A stretch of DNA of 64,000 nt from Myxococcales bacterium (GCA_020633335.1 JACKDU010000010.1:1-64000), one strand, 5' to 3'; counted from the first letter of the stretch, positions 1-7,684 are shown. Numbers and translations are program-made. The notes: generated from the letters alone by a model not told the origin.

Positions 1-2
1 AG

Positions 3-68
3 CTGGTCCTCACCGGCGCCCTCGGCCTCGCCCTGGCCGCCGCCTTCTGGCCCGGAGGGCGCCGGTGA
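3..68 (+). CDS. C-terminal end of a small membrane protein (partial)
   Basis: An open frame enters from the left edge and stops at TGA 66-68. The 21 visible residues are hydrophobic (a TGALGLALAAAFW-type stretch) and end in two arginines, as expected for a C-terminal transmembrane helix. The stop overlaps the GTG start of the next gene (GTGA, 65-68), so the two are translationally coupled. The next protein carries the same TGALGL motif in its own membrane helix, hinting at a tandem duplication. The start lies outside the window, so function cannot be judged. Confidence 0.45.
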   Translation: MVLTGALGLALAAAFWPGGRR

Positions 69-328
69 TCCCGATGCCGCCCGGATCTCCTCAGGCCTCA
101 CCGGAGCCCACCCAGGGCATCCAGGAGCCGGCCCTCGCCGAGGCCCGCGTCGAGATCCACGTCCTCCGCGACCAGCTCCGCCAGGCCCGCGCCGATCTCC
201 ACCGCCTCGGGATCGCCGACCAAAACCGAGCGCTCCTCTACGCGACCCTCACCGGCGCCCTCGGCCTCCTCTGCGGCCTCGGCCTGCGGCTGCGTCGACG
301 CGAGCCGCTAGCGAGGCCGAAGACCTGA
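65..328 (+). CDS. small protein with coiled coil and C-terminal membrane helix
   Basis: This 87-residue protein has a Pro-rich N-terminus, a charged helical stretch (about 25-52) with the heptad look of a coiled coil, one hydrophobic helix (about 57-74, containing TGALGL) and a short Arg-rich tail. The layout is a C-terminally anchored bitopic protein. The GTG start overlaps the stop of the preceding frame, indicating an operon. Its place beside an excisionase/integrase pair suggests cargo of the integrated element. Small phage or plasmid membrane proteins can look like this, but I do not recognise a family. Confidence 0.5.
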   Translation: MIPMPPGSPQASPEPTQGIQEPALAEARVEIHVLRDQLRQARADLHRLGIADQNRALLYATLTGALGLLCGLGLRLRRREPLARPKT

Positions 329-382
329 GCCACCACGGGAAGCACCAAGCGCAACAAGACGACGCGACGAAGGGAGGAAGGG

Positions 383-760
383 ATGGACACGGGAACGATG
401 AGACCGCGGACCGCTCGAGCGAGGGCAGGGGAGCCGGCCTCCCCCCGCCCAAAGAGGTGCTTCGGAGAGGGCTCGGCGCGCTGCGACCCTCGCGGGCAGG
501 GGCAGGGGCGCGTTCGCGCGCACACCTGCACCTGGCCCGCCTCGCGGACGGATGATCCCCCAGGCCCGCAAGCCGAGGGCGAGACCCTTTCCTTCGCCGA
601 GGCGCTCGCCCTGATCGGCATCTCCCGCAACACGCTCTACCGCCTGGCCGCGGAGGGCCGGATCCCGGGTGCCCAGAAGCTCGGCAAGGCCTGGCGCTTC
701 CACCGAGGGACGCTCCTCCACTTCCTCGCGCACCCCGAGCTCTACCGCCGCCGCCGATGA
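383..760 (+). CDS. excisionase-like helix-turn-helix protein
   Basis: This 125-residue protein has a low-complexity Arg/Pro/Gly-rich N-terminus (about 1-65). Its C-terminal domain of about 50 residues (about 68-118) matches the excisionase/MerR-like HTH family: a SFAEALALIGIS segment, then RNTLYRLAAEGRIPG and KAWRF. Such proteins bind the attachment site and steer the tyrosine recombinase towards excision. The last four bases (ATGA, 757-760) overlap the start of the integrase, a coupled xis-int arrangement. GGAGG-like sequence precedes the chosen ATG at 383, but the N-terminal half is atypical and the true start could lie further in. Confidence 0.7.
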   Translation: MDTGTMRPRTARARAGEPASPRPKRCFGEGSARCDPRGQGQGRVRAHTCTWPASRTDDPPGPQAEGETLSFAEALALIGISRNTLYRLAAEGRIPGAQKLGKAWRFHRGTLLHFLAHPELYRRRR

Positions 761-1989
761 GCGTCCGAGCCACGACGAAGCGCGGCAAGCCCGTGTGGCT
801 GGTGCAGGTGATCCGCGACGGCGGCGACTTCAACCGCCGCCGCTTCCTCGACCGCCGGACGCACCGCCGCCAGGACGCCCTCGACGTCGAGGCTGAGCTG
901 ATCGCCGAGTATGAGGCCGCGCAGCGCCTCGCGTCGCCGCTCTCCAGCGCTGGCGTGACGCGCCCGGCGAGCGCGGCGTCGAAGGCCGCCACGCCGACCT
1001 TCGCCGACGTCGCCGCCCGCTACCTGGCGATGCAGGACCCGGCCCGCTCCGACTACGCGAACAAGGCCCGCTACCTCCGCCTCCACCTCCTGCCGCACCT
1101 CGGCGAGCTCCCGATCGACGCGATCACGCCGATGGTGCTCGACGACCTCAAGGTCAAGCTCCGGGCCCCGACCGGCGAGACGGCGAGCTCGCGCCGGAGC
1201 CTGACCCGGACCTCGCCGCCGGCGAGCTCGCGTCGCAAGGGCGCCGCGAAGAGTCCGAAGACGATCAACAACATCCTGACGACGCTGCGCTCGGTCCTCC
1301 ACCTGGCCCACGACTACGAGCTGATCCATCGGGTCCCGCGGATCCGCATGGAGAAGGTCCCGCGCCCCGACCCGGTCTTCCTCGACGACGACGAGATCGC
1401 CCAGCTCCTCGCCGCGGTCCCGCCGGAGTGGTGGTTGCTGACCTTCACCGCGATCCGCACGGGCCTGCGCCGCGGCGAGCTGATGGCGCTGCGGTGGGCC
1501 GATGTCCACCTCGAGGCGCCGCAGCCCTACCTCCGCGTGCAGCGGAGCGTCCGCAAGGAGGGAGACGGGTCGCTTCGGGTCAAGGAGCCCAAGGGCGGTC
1601 GGTCGCGGACCGTGCCGCTCGCCAGCGACATCTCGGCGGCGCTTGCCGAGCGCAGGCCTGCACGACCGCACACGCCTGCGCTCGTCTTCCCGGGCCCCGT
1701 CCAGGGCCTTCTCGACCACCAGGAGCTCTGGCGTGTTCTGGCCGCCGCGGGCATGGCTGCGGGCCTCGAGAAGCACGTCCACCCGCACCTGCTCCGCCAC
1801 ACCTTCGCCAGCCACTGCTACCGCGCCGGGGTACCTCCCCAAGTAGTTCAAGCCTGGCTAGGCCACGCCCAGATCAGCACGACGGAGCGCTATGCGCACC
1901 TTGCGCCGAGGGCTGGATCCACGCTAATCGAGTTACTGGCGCAGTCTACTTCTTCCTTGCCGGTGATTCTGGCGGAGAGACCCATCTGA
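757..1989 (+). CDS. tyrosine recombinase / phage-type integrase (copy 1)
   Basis: This 410-residue integrase would catalyse site-specific recombination through a phosphotyrosine intermediate. An N-terminal Arm/AP2-like DNA-binding segment (about 1-50) is followed by a SAM-like core-binding domain (about 85-200, with an Arg/Ser-rich insert near 130-165) and the catalytic domain (about 205-390). Catalytic residues visible are Arg234 (RTGLRRGEL), His344 and Arg347 (HLLR), His370 (LGH) and nucleophile Tyr379 (ERYAHL). It is a close paralogue of the integrase at 4114-5517 over nearly its whole length. After about residue 390 it diverges: the last 20 or so residues are encoded in AT-richer DNA and overlap the 3' end of the convergent ATPase gene by 44 bp. 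The tail was therefore probably replaced when foreign DNA joined here, but all catalytic residues are upstream of the junction. Confidence 0.9.
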   Translation: MSVRATTKRGKPVWLVQVIRDGGDFNRRRFLDRRTHRRQDALDVEAELIAEYEAAQRLASPLSSAGVTRPASAASKAATPTFADVAARYLAMQDPARSDYANKARYLRLHLLPHLGELPIDAITPMVLDDLKVKLRAPTGETASSRRSLTRTSPPASSRRKGAAKSPKTINNILTTLRSVLHLAHDYELIHRVPRIRMEKVPRPDPVFLDDDEIAQLLAAVPPEWWLLTFTAIRTGLRRGELMALRWADVHLEAPQPYLRVQRSVRKEGDGSLRVKEPKGGRSRTVPLASDISAALAERRPARPHTPALVFPGPVQGLLDHQELWRVLAAAGMAAGLEKHVHPHLLRHTFASHCYRAGVPPQVVQAWLGHAQISTTERYAHLAPRAGSTLIELLAQSTSSLPVILAERPI

Positions 1990-3865
1990 TCTTGAAGGTC
2001 GCGTCCAGTAGCTTCCGTAGGGAGATCACTCTAACAATGTGCTCGGAGTAGTCTCCCTCTCGGTTCTCAATAGAGCGCACGCAAAAGCCCAATCCCTCCA
2101 GTTCGGTTGAAAGCTCAATCTTGCCCCAGTACCCAAACTGATCCTGGACGGTATCTCCATCCGCAACGCCATCTGAGAGTTCCCAGGCGACTATGAGATC
2201 TGTCAGGATGAGGGGATGATTGTACTCTCCGTCGGGGTCGAATCTCCACTTGTACTCGACCGACTGATGCACCTCGGGGGTAACCCTGCCTTCGTTGAAT
2301 GGGGCCGCAAGGCTGTCAATTCCTACGCCCGAGTATGTTCGAACCTTGAGCCAAAGATCTGGAAACGTCTCCTCTGGTGCGAACCACCCGAAGAGGGCGT
2401 ACATTGTGCCCACCCAGTGCTCCTCGCTTGAGGAGGGGGAAAAGAACCACTCGTTCTTGAGAGGGCTTGCTCCTTCGAGAATCTGAAATCGTTCGCGCCT
2501 TGGAAGGTCAGCAAGAAATCCATCGTGCTGCTGCGAATATCGTTCGAGGCGAAATTGCTCGGACTCCCGCTGAAGTCGATCGACCAGTTGCCGTACCACG
2601 CTGTCAGAGCCGTAGGCTGCGTCGAGGAATTTGCGGATCTCGCCGAGGAAATCGGGGCTGCGAAGGACCTTGAGTGATTCCTCTGCAAGTGAGTTTCGAT
2701 TAGTCACCAGGCTGAAGTGACCATCGATGAGCAACACAAAGTGAGCCTGTCCACTATCTCTCATCAGCTCGGAATATCGAGTCAATTGTTCGGATTCAAA
2801 AATCTCGTTATAGGGACAGACCTTGACACCCTGCGCACAGACGAATGTCCCTCGATTGTCGGTTAGCCGAATGCCACTTCGGCGTGACCCCCTTCGCCCC
2901 AGCTGGGGGTAGTGTTCAAGGGCTCGGCGGTTCCCGTCAACGGCCAGTGTAATACAGAAGACGCTATCCGCGAGTTTGAACTTCTTTGCGTGACGAGCGA
3001 CGAAGCGCCCGTCGCGCAGGCGCGCGACGCTGGCAGGGGGCTTGGATACAGCTGCCTCCTGATCCGTTGGCCGCGAAATGTACGGATATCCTGCTGGTAT
3101 CACCTTGAACGTGTCGCCACCCCAGACGTGGAGCACGGTCTCAGGTGACACGTCACGCCCCTCCCGAAACAGGGTCTCATGTTCCTTCTTGAAGCCGAAC
3201 TGATCGTGGTTCAAGATGCGCATATCCCCGTGCCGGGTGCAGAATTGTATGTATGAGATTAGGTAGGGGTGCTCTGTGCTGGCTGTGAAGAAACTGTTGA
3301 AGTCCTCGGCCTCAAAGCCGCGAATGGCAACAAGTGTGCCAGTCGGGAATGATCTGAAGAAGTCTTCGTCAAACGCGCTGAGGATGGCTTCGGTTCTGCT
3401 GTCCGGCGACGGAAACAGTGTACGGAGGAGGTCGTGCGGTAGAATGGCCTCGTTCGGTGTAATGTCGAAGGACTCTGTGAGGTTCTGCTTGGGATTGTCT
3501 ACGATCTTTGTGTACCAAGCGTCCGAGCGGGCCACTCGAGTTCCCAAGGCAAATGCATTTGATGCGAAGCAGAGCTTTGTCCCTTGGCATTTGTAGCCGA
3601 TCTTTTGCCCCGGAATCTTCGTTGATCGCCCGATCGAGAAGAATGCTTGCCACGGTGTTATGTCGCGGATCTTCTCCACTGGATCGACCCCAGTTCCCGA
3701 GTCAAAGAAGATCAATCCACGCTGCTGGAGGACGGGGGCAAGCCACATCTGCGTCGCTCCCGCGTCGTATGCGTTGGAGACCAACTCACGGACGACTTCG
3801 CATGGATCCTGCCGATTGACAGAGAGTTCTTTTAGTACATGTCGGTAGTCGATCGCTGGTCGCAT
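1946..3865 (-). CDS. GHKL (Hsp90/MORC-like) ATPase with nuclease-like C-terminal domain; putative defence protein
   Basis: This 639-residue protein has a Bergerat ATP-binding fold at the N-terminus: N box Glu27/Asn31/Asp34 (RELVSNAYDAGA), G1 box Asp55-Gly57-Gly59 (DSGTG), and a SIGRSTK segment followed by a Gly/Lys-rich lid (about 79-97), as in MORC/Hsp90-type GHKL ATPases. A long middle region (about 110-520) is unrecognised. Near residues 535-562 the pattern VEYKWRF...DLIVAWE (Glu537, Lys539, Asp556, Glu562) resembles restriction-endonuclease-like (PD-(D/E)xK) domains that I recall in bacterial accessory proteins; this part is a visual match only. Base composition is visibly AT-richer than all neighbours, indicating transfer. 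The gene lies opposite to, and between, two integrases. A DNA-targeting ATPase/nuclease in anti-phage defence is plausible but inferred. Confidence 0.72.
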   Translation of the reverse strand: MRPAIDYRHVLKELSVNRQDPCEVVRELVSNAYDAGATQMWLAPVLQQRGLIFFDSGTGVDPVEKIRDITPWQAFFSIGRSTKIPGQKIGYKCQGTKLCFASNAFALGTRVARSDAWYTKIVDNPKQNLTESFDITPNEAILPHDLLRTLFPSPDSRTEAILSAFDEDFFRSFPTGTLVAIRGFEAEDFNSFFTASTEHPYLISYIQFCTRHGDMRILNHDQFGFKKEHETLFREGRDVSPETVLHVWGGDTFKVIPAGYPYISRPTDQEAAVSKPPASVARLRDGRFVARHAKKFKLADSVFCITLAVDGNRRALEHYPQLGRRGSRRSGIRLTDNRGTFVCAQGVKVCPYNEIFESEQLTRYSELMRDSGQAHFVLLIDGHFSLVTNRNSLAEESLKVLRSPDFLGEIRKFLDAAYGSDSVVRQLVDRLQRESEQFRLERYSQQHDGFLADLPRRERFQILEGASPLKNEWFFSPSSSEEHWVGTMYALFGWFAPEETFPDLWLKVRTYSGVGIDSLAAPFNEGRVTPEVHQSVEYKWRFDPDGEYNHPLILTDLIVAWELSDGVADGDTVQDQFGYWGKIELSTELEGLGFCVRSIENREGDYSEHIVRVISLRKLLDATFKIRWVSPPESPARKK

Positions 3866-3876
3866 GTATGTCTAAC

Positions 3877-3905
3877 CACGTACCATGGTGCACTGGTGAT
3901 GTCAA
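3877..3905 (-). promoter_or_regulatory. promoter of the GHKL ATPase gene
   Basis: On the minus strand a perfect -35 TTGACA (3905-3900) is followed after 17 bases by TACGTG (3882-3877), 11 bases before the ATG at 3865. A near-palindrome centred on CCATGG (about 3874-3896) fills the spacer and could be an operator. No strong Shine-Dalgarno is visible in the short leader. Confidence 0.5.
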
Positions 3906-4113
3906 CGAATGCTGACCAGTGCGCGATTTTGGCCAAGAAATCGTCGCGTTCTTGACGTATTCACCATGAAAATCGCGGGTGATTCCATCTTCGTCAAGCG
4001 AAGAGCGCTCATCCCGCGAGGGAGGTCGGTTGGCGGGGCCCGTGGCGCAGACTCACGTCGAGCGCTATCGTCCCGCCGTGCACTGCCTCGGACACTCACC
4101 GAAGGAGCAATCC

Positions 4114-5517
4114 ATGAGTGTCAAGGCCACGACCCGCCGGGGGAAGCCCGTGTGGGCGATCCAGGTGATCCGCGACGGCGGCGCGTACAACCGCCGCCGC
4201 TTCCTCGACCGGAGGACGTACCTTAAGCAGGACGCCCTCGCTGCCGAGGAGGAGCTGATCGCCGAGTACGAGAGGACATCCAACCCACACCAGGGAGGTG
4301 AACGCCATCAAGAAGAAGACCGCTCCGGCGATGCCGGGGCGATGACGGCGACGACAAACGCGACGACCACGAGCTCGCCGCGAGCAGCGAAGGCGAAGGC
4401 CTCCGCGCCCCGCGAAACCCCGACCCTCGCAGACTTCGCCGAGCGCTACCTCGCGCTCCAGGATCCCCGCCGGTCGGACTTCGAGAACAAGGCCCGCTAC
4501 CTCCGCCTCCACCTCCTGCCGCACCTCGGGGACCTGCGCCTCGACCAGATCTCGTCGATGGTGATCGACGAGCTCCGGGCCCGGCTCCGCGCGCCGCATG
4601 GCGAGCGGGCGAGCTCGCGGCGGAGCCTCGGTCGCAAGGACGCACCCACAACGGACCGCCGCAAGGGCGGCCCGAAGAGCCCGAAGACGATCAACAACGT
4701 CCTCACCACGCTCCGCTCCATGCTCAACCTCGCGCTCGACTACGAGCTCATCGATCGCGTGCCGCGGTTCCGGATGGAGAAGGTGCACCGGCCGGACCCG
4801 AGCTTCCTCGAGGAGGCGGAGGTCAAGCGCCTGATCGCGGCGACGCCGGCGGAGTGGCGCCTCGTCGTCTTCACCGCGGTCCGGACCGGCCTGCGGCGAG
4901 GCGAGCTGATGGGGCTGCGCTGGGAGGACGTGCACCTCGAGGGGCGCCGCCCCACGCTGCGGGTGCGACGGAGCGTCAAGCGGGAGCCCGGCGGGGTCCT
5001 GCGGGTCAAGGAGCCGAAGGGCGGCAAGCCGCGCTCGGTCCCGCTGACCGCCGACCTCGCCGAGGCGCTCCGCCAGGCGCGGCCGGAGCGGCCGGAGGCG
5101 GGCTCGCTGGTCTTCCCGGGGCCCTGCCAGGGCTTCCTGGACCACCAGCGGCTCTGGAAGGTGGTGTCGAGCGCGGCCAGGGCGGCCGGCCTCGACAAGC
5201 ACGTGCATCCGCACCTGTTGCGGCACACGTTCGCGTCGGAGTGCTACCGGCGGGGGATCCCGCCGCAGGTGGTCCAGCTCTGGCTGGGCCACGCGCACAT
5301 CACGACGACCGAGCGCTACGCCCACCTCGCGCCGACCGCGGGGGAGGACCTGATCGACCGACTCGGAGGTCAGGTCCGGCTGAGCGGGGAGGGGAGGAGC
5401 GATCTCCAACGCCGCTCGGCGTCGGGGAGCGAGGCGAGGGCCGTCGAGGGCTGCGCGATCCGCGGTAACACCAGAGGTAACACCACGGATCCGCGAGACG
5501 CGAAAAACGCCGTCTAG
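4114..5517 (+). CDS. tyrosine recombinase / phage-type integrase (copy 2), next to tRNA-Val
   Basis: This 467-residue integrase has the same architecture as the copy at 757-1989: an N-terminal arm-binding segment beginning MSVKATTRRG, a linker enlarged by a Ser/Thr/Ala-rich insert (about 52-100), a SAM-like domain, and a catalytic domain with Arg257, His367, Arg370, His393 and Tyr402. The ATG at 4114 was chosen because GAAGGAG lies just upstream and the protein then aligns with the N-terminus of copy 1; the frame is open further upstream. After Tyr402 it has a tail of about 65 residues absent from copy 1, whose last codons lie in the terminator hairpin of the neighbouring tRNA gene. An integrase abutting the 3' end of a tRNA gene is the classic layout of an element using the tRNA as attachment site. 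Confidence 0.92.
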   Translation: MSVKATTRRGKPVWAIQVIRDGGAYNRRRFLDRRTYLKQDALAAEEELIAEYERTSNPHQGGERHQEEDRSGDAGAMTATTNATTTSSPRAAKAKASAPRETPTLADFAERYLALQDPRRSDFENKARYLRLHLLPHLGDLRLDQISSMVIDELRARLRAPHGERASSRRSLGRKDAPTTDRRKGGPKSPKTINNVLTTLRSMLNLALDYELIDRVPRFRMEKVHRPDPSFLEEAEVKRLIAATPAEWRLVVFTAVRTGLRRGELMGLRWEDVHLEGRRPTLRVRRSVKREPGGVLRVKEPKGGKPRSVPLTADLAEALRQARPERPEAGSLVFPGPCQGFLDHQRLWKVVSSAARAAGLDKHVHPHLLRHTFASECYRRGIPPQVVQLWLGHAHITTTERYAHLAPTAGEDLIDRLGGQVRLSGEGRSDLQRRSASGSEARAVEGCAIRGNTRGNTTDPRDAKNAV

Positions 5518-5538
5518 GTGACCCCGGACGGCGTTCTT
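5503..5538 (-). terminator. intrinsic terminator of tRNA-Val, overlapping the integrase stop
   Basis: The arms AACGCCGTC (5506-5514) and GACGGCGTT (5527-5535) form a perfect 9-bp stem with a 12-base loop. Read on the minus strand, the stem is followed by a run of T, so it ends transcripts of tRNA-Val. The integrase stop codon (5515-5517) lies in the loop, so the hairpin may also end the integrase message. Confidence 0.85.
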
Positions 5539-5542
5539 CAAT

Positions 5543-5614
5543 TGGGCGCGACAGGGGTCGAACCTGTGACTTCCACCGTGTGAAGGTGGCACTCTACCAC
5601 TGAGTTACGCGCCC
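5543..5614 (-). tRNA. trnV: tRNA-Val (anticodon CAC)
   Basis: A complete cloverleaf reads on the minus strand: acceptor GGGCGCG (5614-5608) paired with CGCGCCC (5550-5544), D stem ACTC/GAGT, anticodon stem CCACC/GGTGG around loop TTCACAC (anticodon CAC, codon GTG), a five-base variable loop, and T stem ACAGG/CCTGT with TTCGACC. The discriminator is A and CCA is not encoded. The 3' end faces the integrase at 4114-5517, marking it as the likely integration target. I found no second copy of its 3' half in the window, so the other attachment site lies further left or has decayed. Confidence 0.96.
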
Positions 5615-5800
5615 CAGCGGAGGATGGGGCTTATAGCCCGGTTTGCCTGGGCTGACAAGGGGGCGCGCGGTGGTGATTGCACCTGCGTTTGGGGCTGGAC
5701 ATTGGCGCAGTCTCCTGCGAGGCTCCGCGCCGGCGCGCACTTTCGCGCCGTGGACACGGACCGCCGGGCTCGCGCCCAGGTGCGCTCAAGGATGACTCCG

Positions 5801-6928
5801 ATGCTGAAGATGCCCCTCCTCTCCCTCTCTGTCCTCACCGTAGCTGCGCTCGTGGTCGGCTGCGGCGCCAAGGCTGACACTGTCGCGCCGGCCGAGCCCG
5901 CTCCGGTCGCCAAGGAGGAGGCGCCCGCGCGGCCGCCGGCCAAGCCGATCCCCGACGGCTTCTTCACCCTCACCCCGCAGCTCACCGTCAAGGGCGTCGA
6001 CCAGGCCGCGGACTTCTACGTCAACGCGCTCGGGGCCCAGAAGCTGATGTCGATGCCCGGACCCGATGGCAAGGCGATGCACGCCGAGATCCGCGTCGGT
6101 GACTCGATCATCATGCTCGACGAGGAGAACCTCGAGCAGGGGATGAAGTCGCCGCTCGGCCTCGGCGGGACGTCGGCGACGATGATGGTCTACGTCGACG
6201 ACGTCGACGGCGTCTTCGGCCAGCTCACCGGCGCGGGCGCGACCACCGTCATGCCCCCGGACGACATGTTCTGGGGCGATCGCTACGCCGAGGTCAGCGA
6301 TCCCTTCGGCCACCGCTGGGCGCTCGCCACCCACATCGAGGAGCTCACCGACGAGCAGATGATGAAGCGGGCCGAGCTCGCCATGGCCCCGCCGCCCAAG
6401 GCGAAGAAGGGCAAGAAGGCGCAGAAGGTCGATGACAAGCCCTGGCGTGCGATCGCGGGGACGCCGGCCCAGGCGCGGCGGCCCGCCCAGTACCACTCCG
6501 TCACCCCGGCGTTCGTCGTCGCCGACGCGGCCGCCACCATCGAGTTCTACAAGAGCGCCTTCGGAGCGACCGAGATCGCCCGGATGCCCGCGCCCGACGG
6601 CAAGCTCATGCACGCCGAGCTCAAGTTCGGCGACTCGATCCTGATGCTCAGCGACGAGAACCTCGAGATGGGCGCGAAGTCGCCGGCGACCCTCGGCGGG
6701 GCAGCGGTCGCCCTCCACATGTACTCCGAGGACGTCGACGGCCTCTTCGCCCAGGCGACCGCCGCCAAGGCGATCCCGGTCATGCCGATCGGCGACATGT
6801 TCTGGGGTGATCGCTACGGCGCGGTCGTCGACATCGCCGGCTATATGTGGGGTCTCGCTACCCACAAGGAGGACCTCAGCCCCGAGGAGATGGCCGAGCG
6901 GATGAAGGCGCAAATGGCCGCGTCGTGA
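5801..6928 (+). CDS. lipoprotein with two VOC (glyoxalase-fold) domains
   Basis: The 375-residue protein begins with a lipoprotein signal peptide ending LVVGC (lipobox), then a short Ala/Pro/Lys linker. Two homologous PhnB-like VOC domains follow (about 50-190 and 220-360), each with a PQLTVKG/PAFVVAD-type first strand, a DFY/EFY helix, a PGPDGK-AMHAE or APDGK-LMHAE turn, and MFWGDRY near the end. A Lys-rich linker separates them. VOC proteins bind a metal and small ligands, but the fold alone does not give a substrate. An exported, lipid-anchored tandem VOC protein is unusual because most relatives are cytosolic. ATG 5801 was chosen over 5792 because AAGGA lies at a normal distance. Confidence 0.85.
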   Translation: MLKMPLLSLSVLTVAALVVGCGAKADTVAPAEPAPVAKEEAPARPPAKPIPDGFFTLTPQLTVKGVDQAADFYVNALGAQKLMSMPGPDGKAMHAEIRVGDSIIMLDEENLEQGMKSPLGLGGTSATMMVYVDDVDGVFGQLTGAGATTVMPPDDMFWGDRYAEVSDPFGHRWALATHIEELTDEQMMKRAELAMAPPPKAKKGKKAQKVDDKPWRAIAGTPAQARRPAQYHSVTPAFVVADAAATIEFYKSAFGATEIARMPAPDGKLMHAELKFGDSILMLSDENLEMGAKSPATLGGAAVALHMYSEDVDGLFAQATAAKAIPVMPIGDMFWGDRYGAVVDIAGYMWGLATHKEDLSPEEMAERMKAQMAAS

Positions 6929-7124
6929 GGCGGCAGGCCTCGGTAGCTCGGCGGCGGCGGCTTCATCGTCGATCCGGCGCCGAGCTCGAGGCTCGCTCGC
7001 CGCCGCTCCGGTCGCGGCGGAGCCCAGCGCCGGAGTCGCAAGTGGCTTCGAGTTCCGCCGCCCGGCTGGTGGGCCGTCGTCGGCCTGCGCTTCGAGGAGA
7101 TGACCACCGCGGGACGGATGCGTG

Positions 7125-7517
7125 ATGCACATTAACGGGCTCCAATTGCCTGCATGCATCGCGGTGCTTCTGCAGGCGGAGCGGTGGGTCGCACCGGATC
7201 CGGAGACGTTGCAGCGCGTCATGGGAGACGTGCCCGTCCATCCAATCTTCTACCACTATTCTCTCATGCAGTCGGAGAACTCCCATTGGCTCGAAGAGAA
7301 GAGATTGGAGTACGTTGGCGTCGCCGATGGATCCGGAGGGGTGATTGATCCAGCCAAGTCCGTGCTGATCGGAGACCTCGGTCCCGACCGGCTAGTCGCG
7401 CTTGACTATGGTCGAGGATACCCTCCAAGGGTCGTGTATCTTGGCCACGGATCTTCGAGTTGGGTTGAGATCGCGGAGGACGCGGAGAGTCTTCTTCGTC
7501 GTCTCGGTTTGGGGTGA
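7125..7517 (+). CDS. SUKH (SMI1/KNR4)-like small protein
   Basis: The 130-residue protein is acidic. Its C-terminal half, with RVVYLGHGSSSWVEIAEDAE and a final LLRRLGL helix, resembles SMI1/KNR4 (SUKH) proteins, many of which are immunity proteins against contact-dependent or polymorphic toxins. No signal peptide or membrane helix is seen. The coding region is less GC-rich than its neighbours and has more A/T third positions, consistent with transfer. No toxin gene is adjacent, so it may be an orphan immunity gene. GTG 7122 is an equally possible start. Confidence 0.6.
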   Translation: MHINGLQLPACIAVLLQAERWVAPDPETLQRVMGDVPVHPIFYHYSLMQSENSHWLEEKRLEYVGVADGSGGVIDPAKSVLIGDLGPDRLVALDYGRGYPPRVVYLGHGSSSWVEIAEDAESLLRRLGLG

Positions 7518-7684
7518 TCACGCTCTGGCGCCAGAACTATCTACGGTGAGCGCACCATGACCATTTGGTGGCTCCAATCTCCCGGTTGGGCCAAGTCCTG
7601 GCTCCAGCTCACCCGCTCGACGATGTCGCGCCTGCTCTGCTCGAGATCACGGAGCGGTGCCATAGAAGGCTCGTGCCCACGCTC

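Noticed and set aside
1..5540. A second copy of the tRNA-Val 3' end as the far attachment site
   Set aside because: I scanned for the anticodon and T-arm sequence and found none in the window; the far end probably lies outside.
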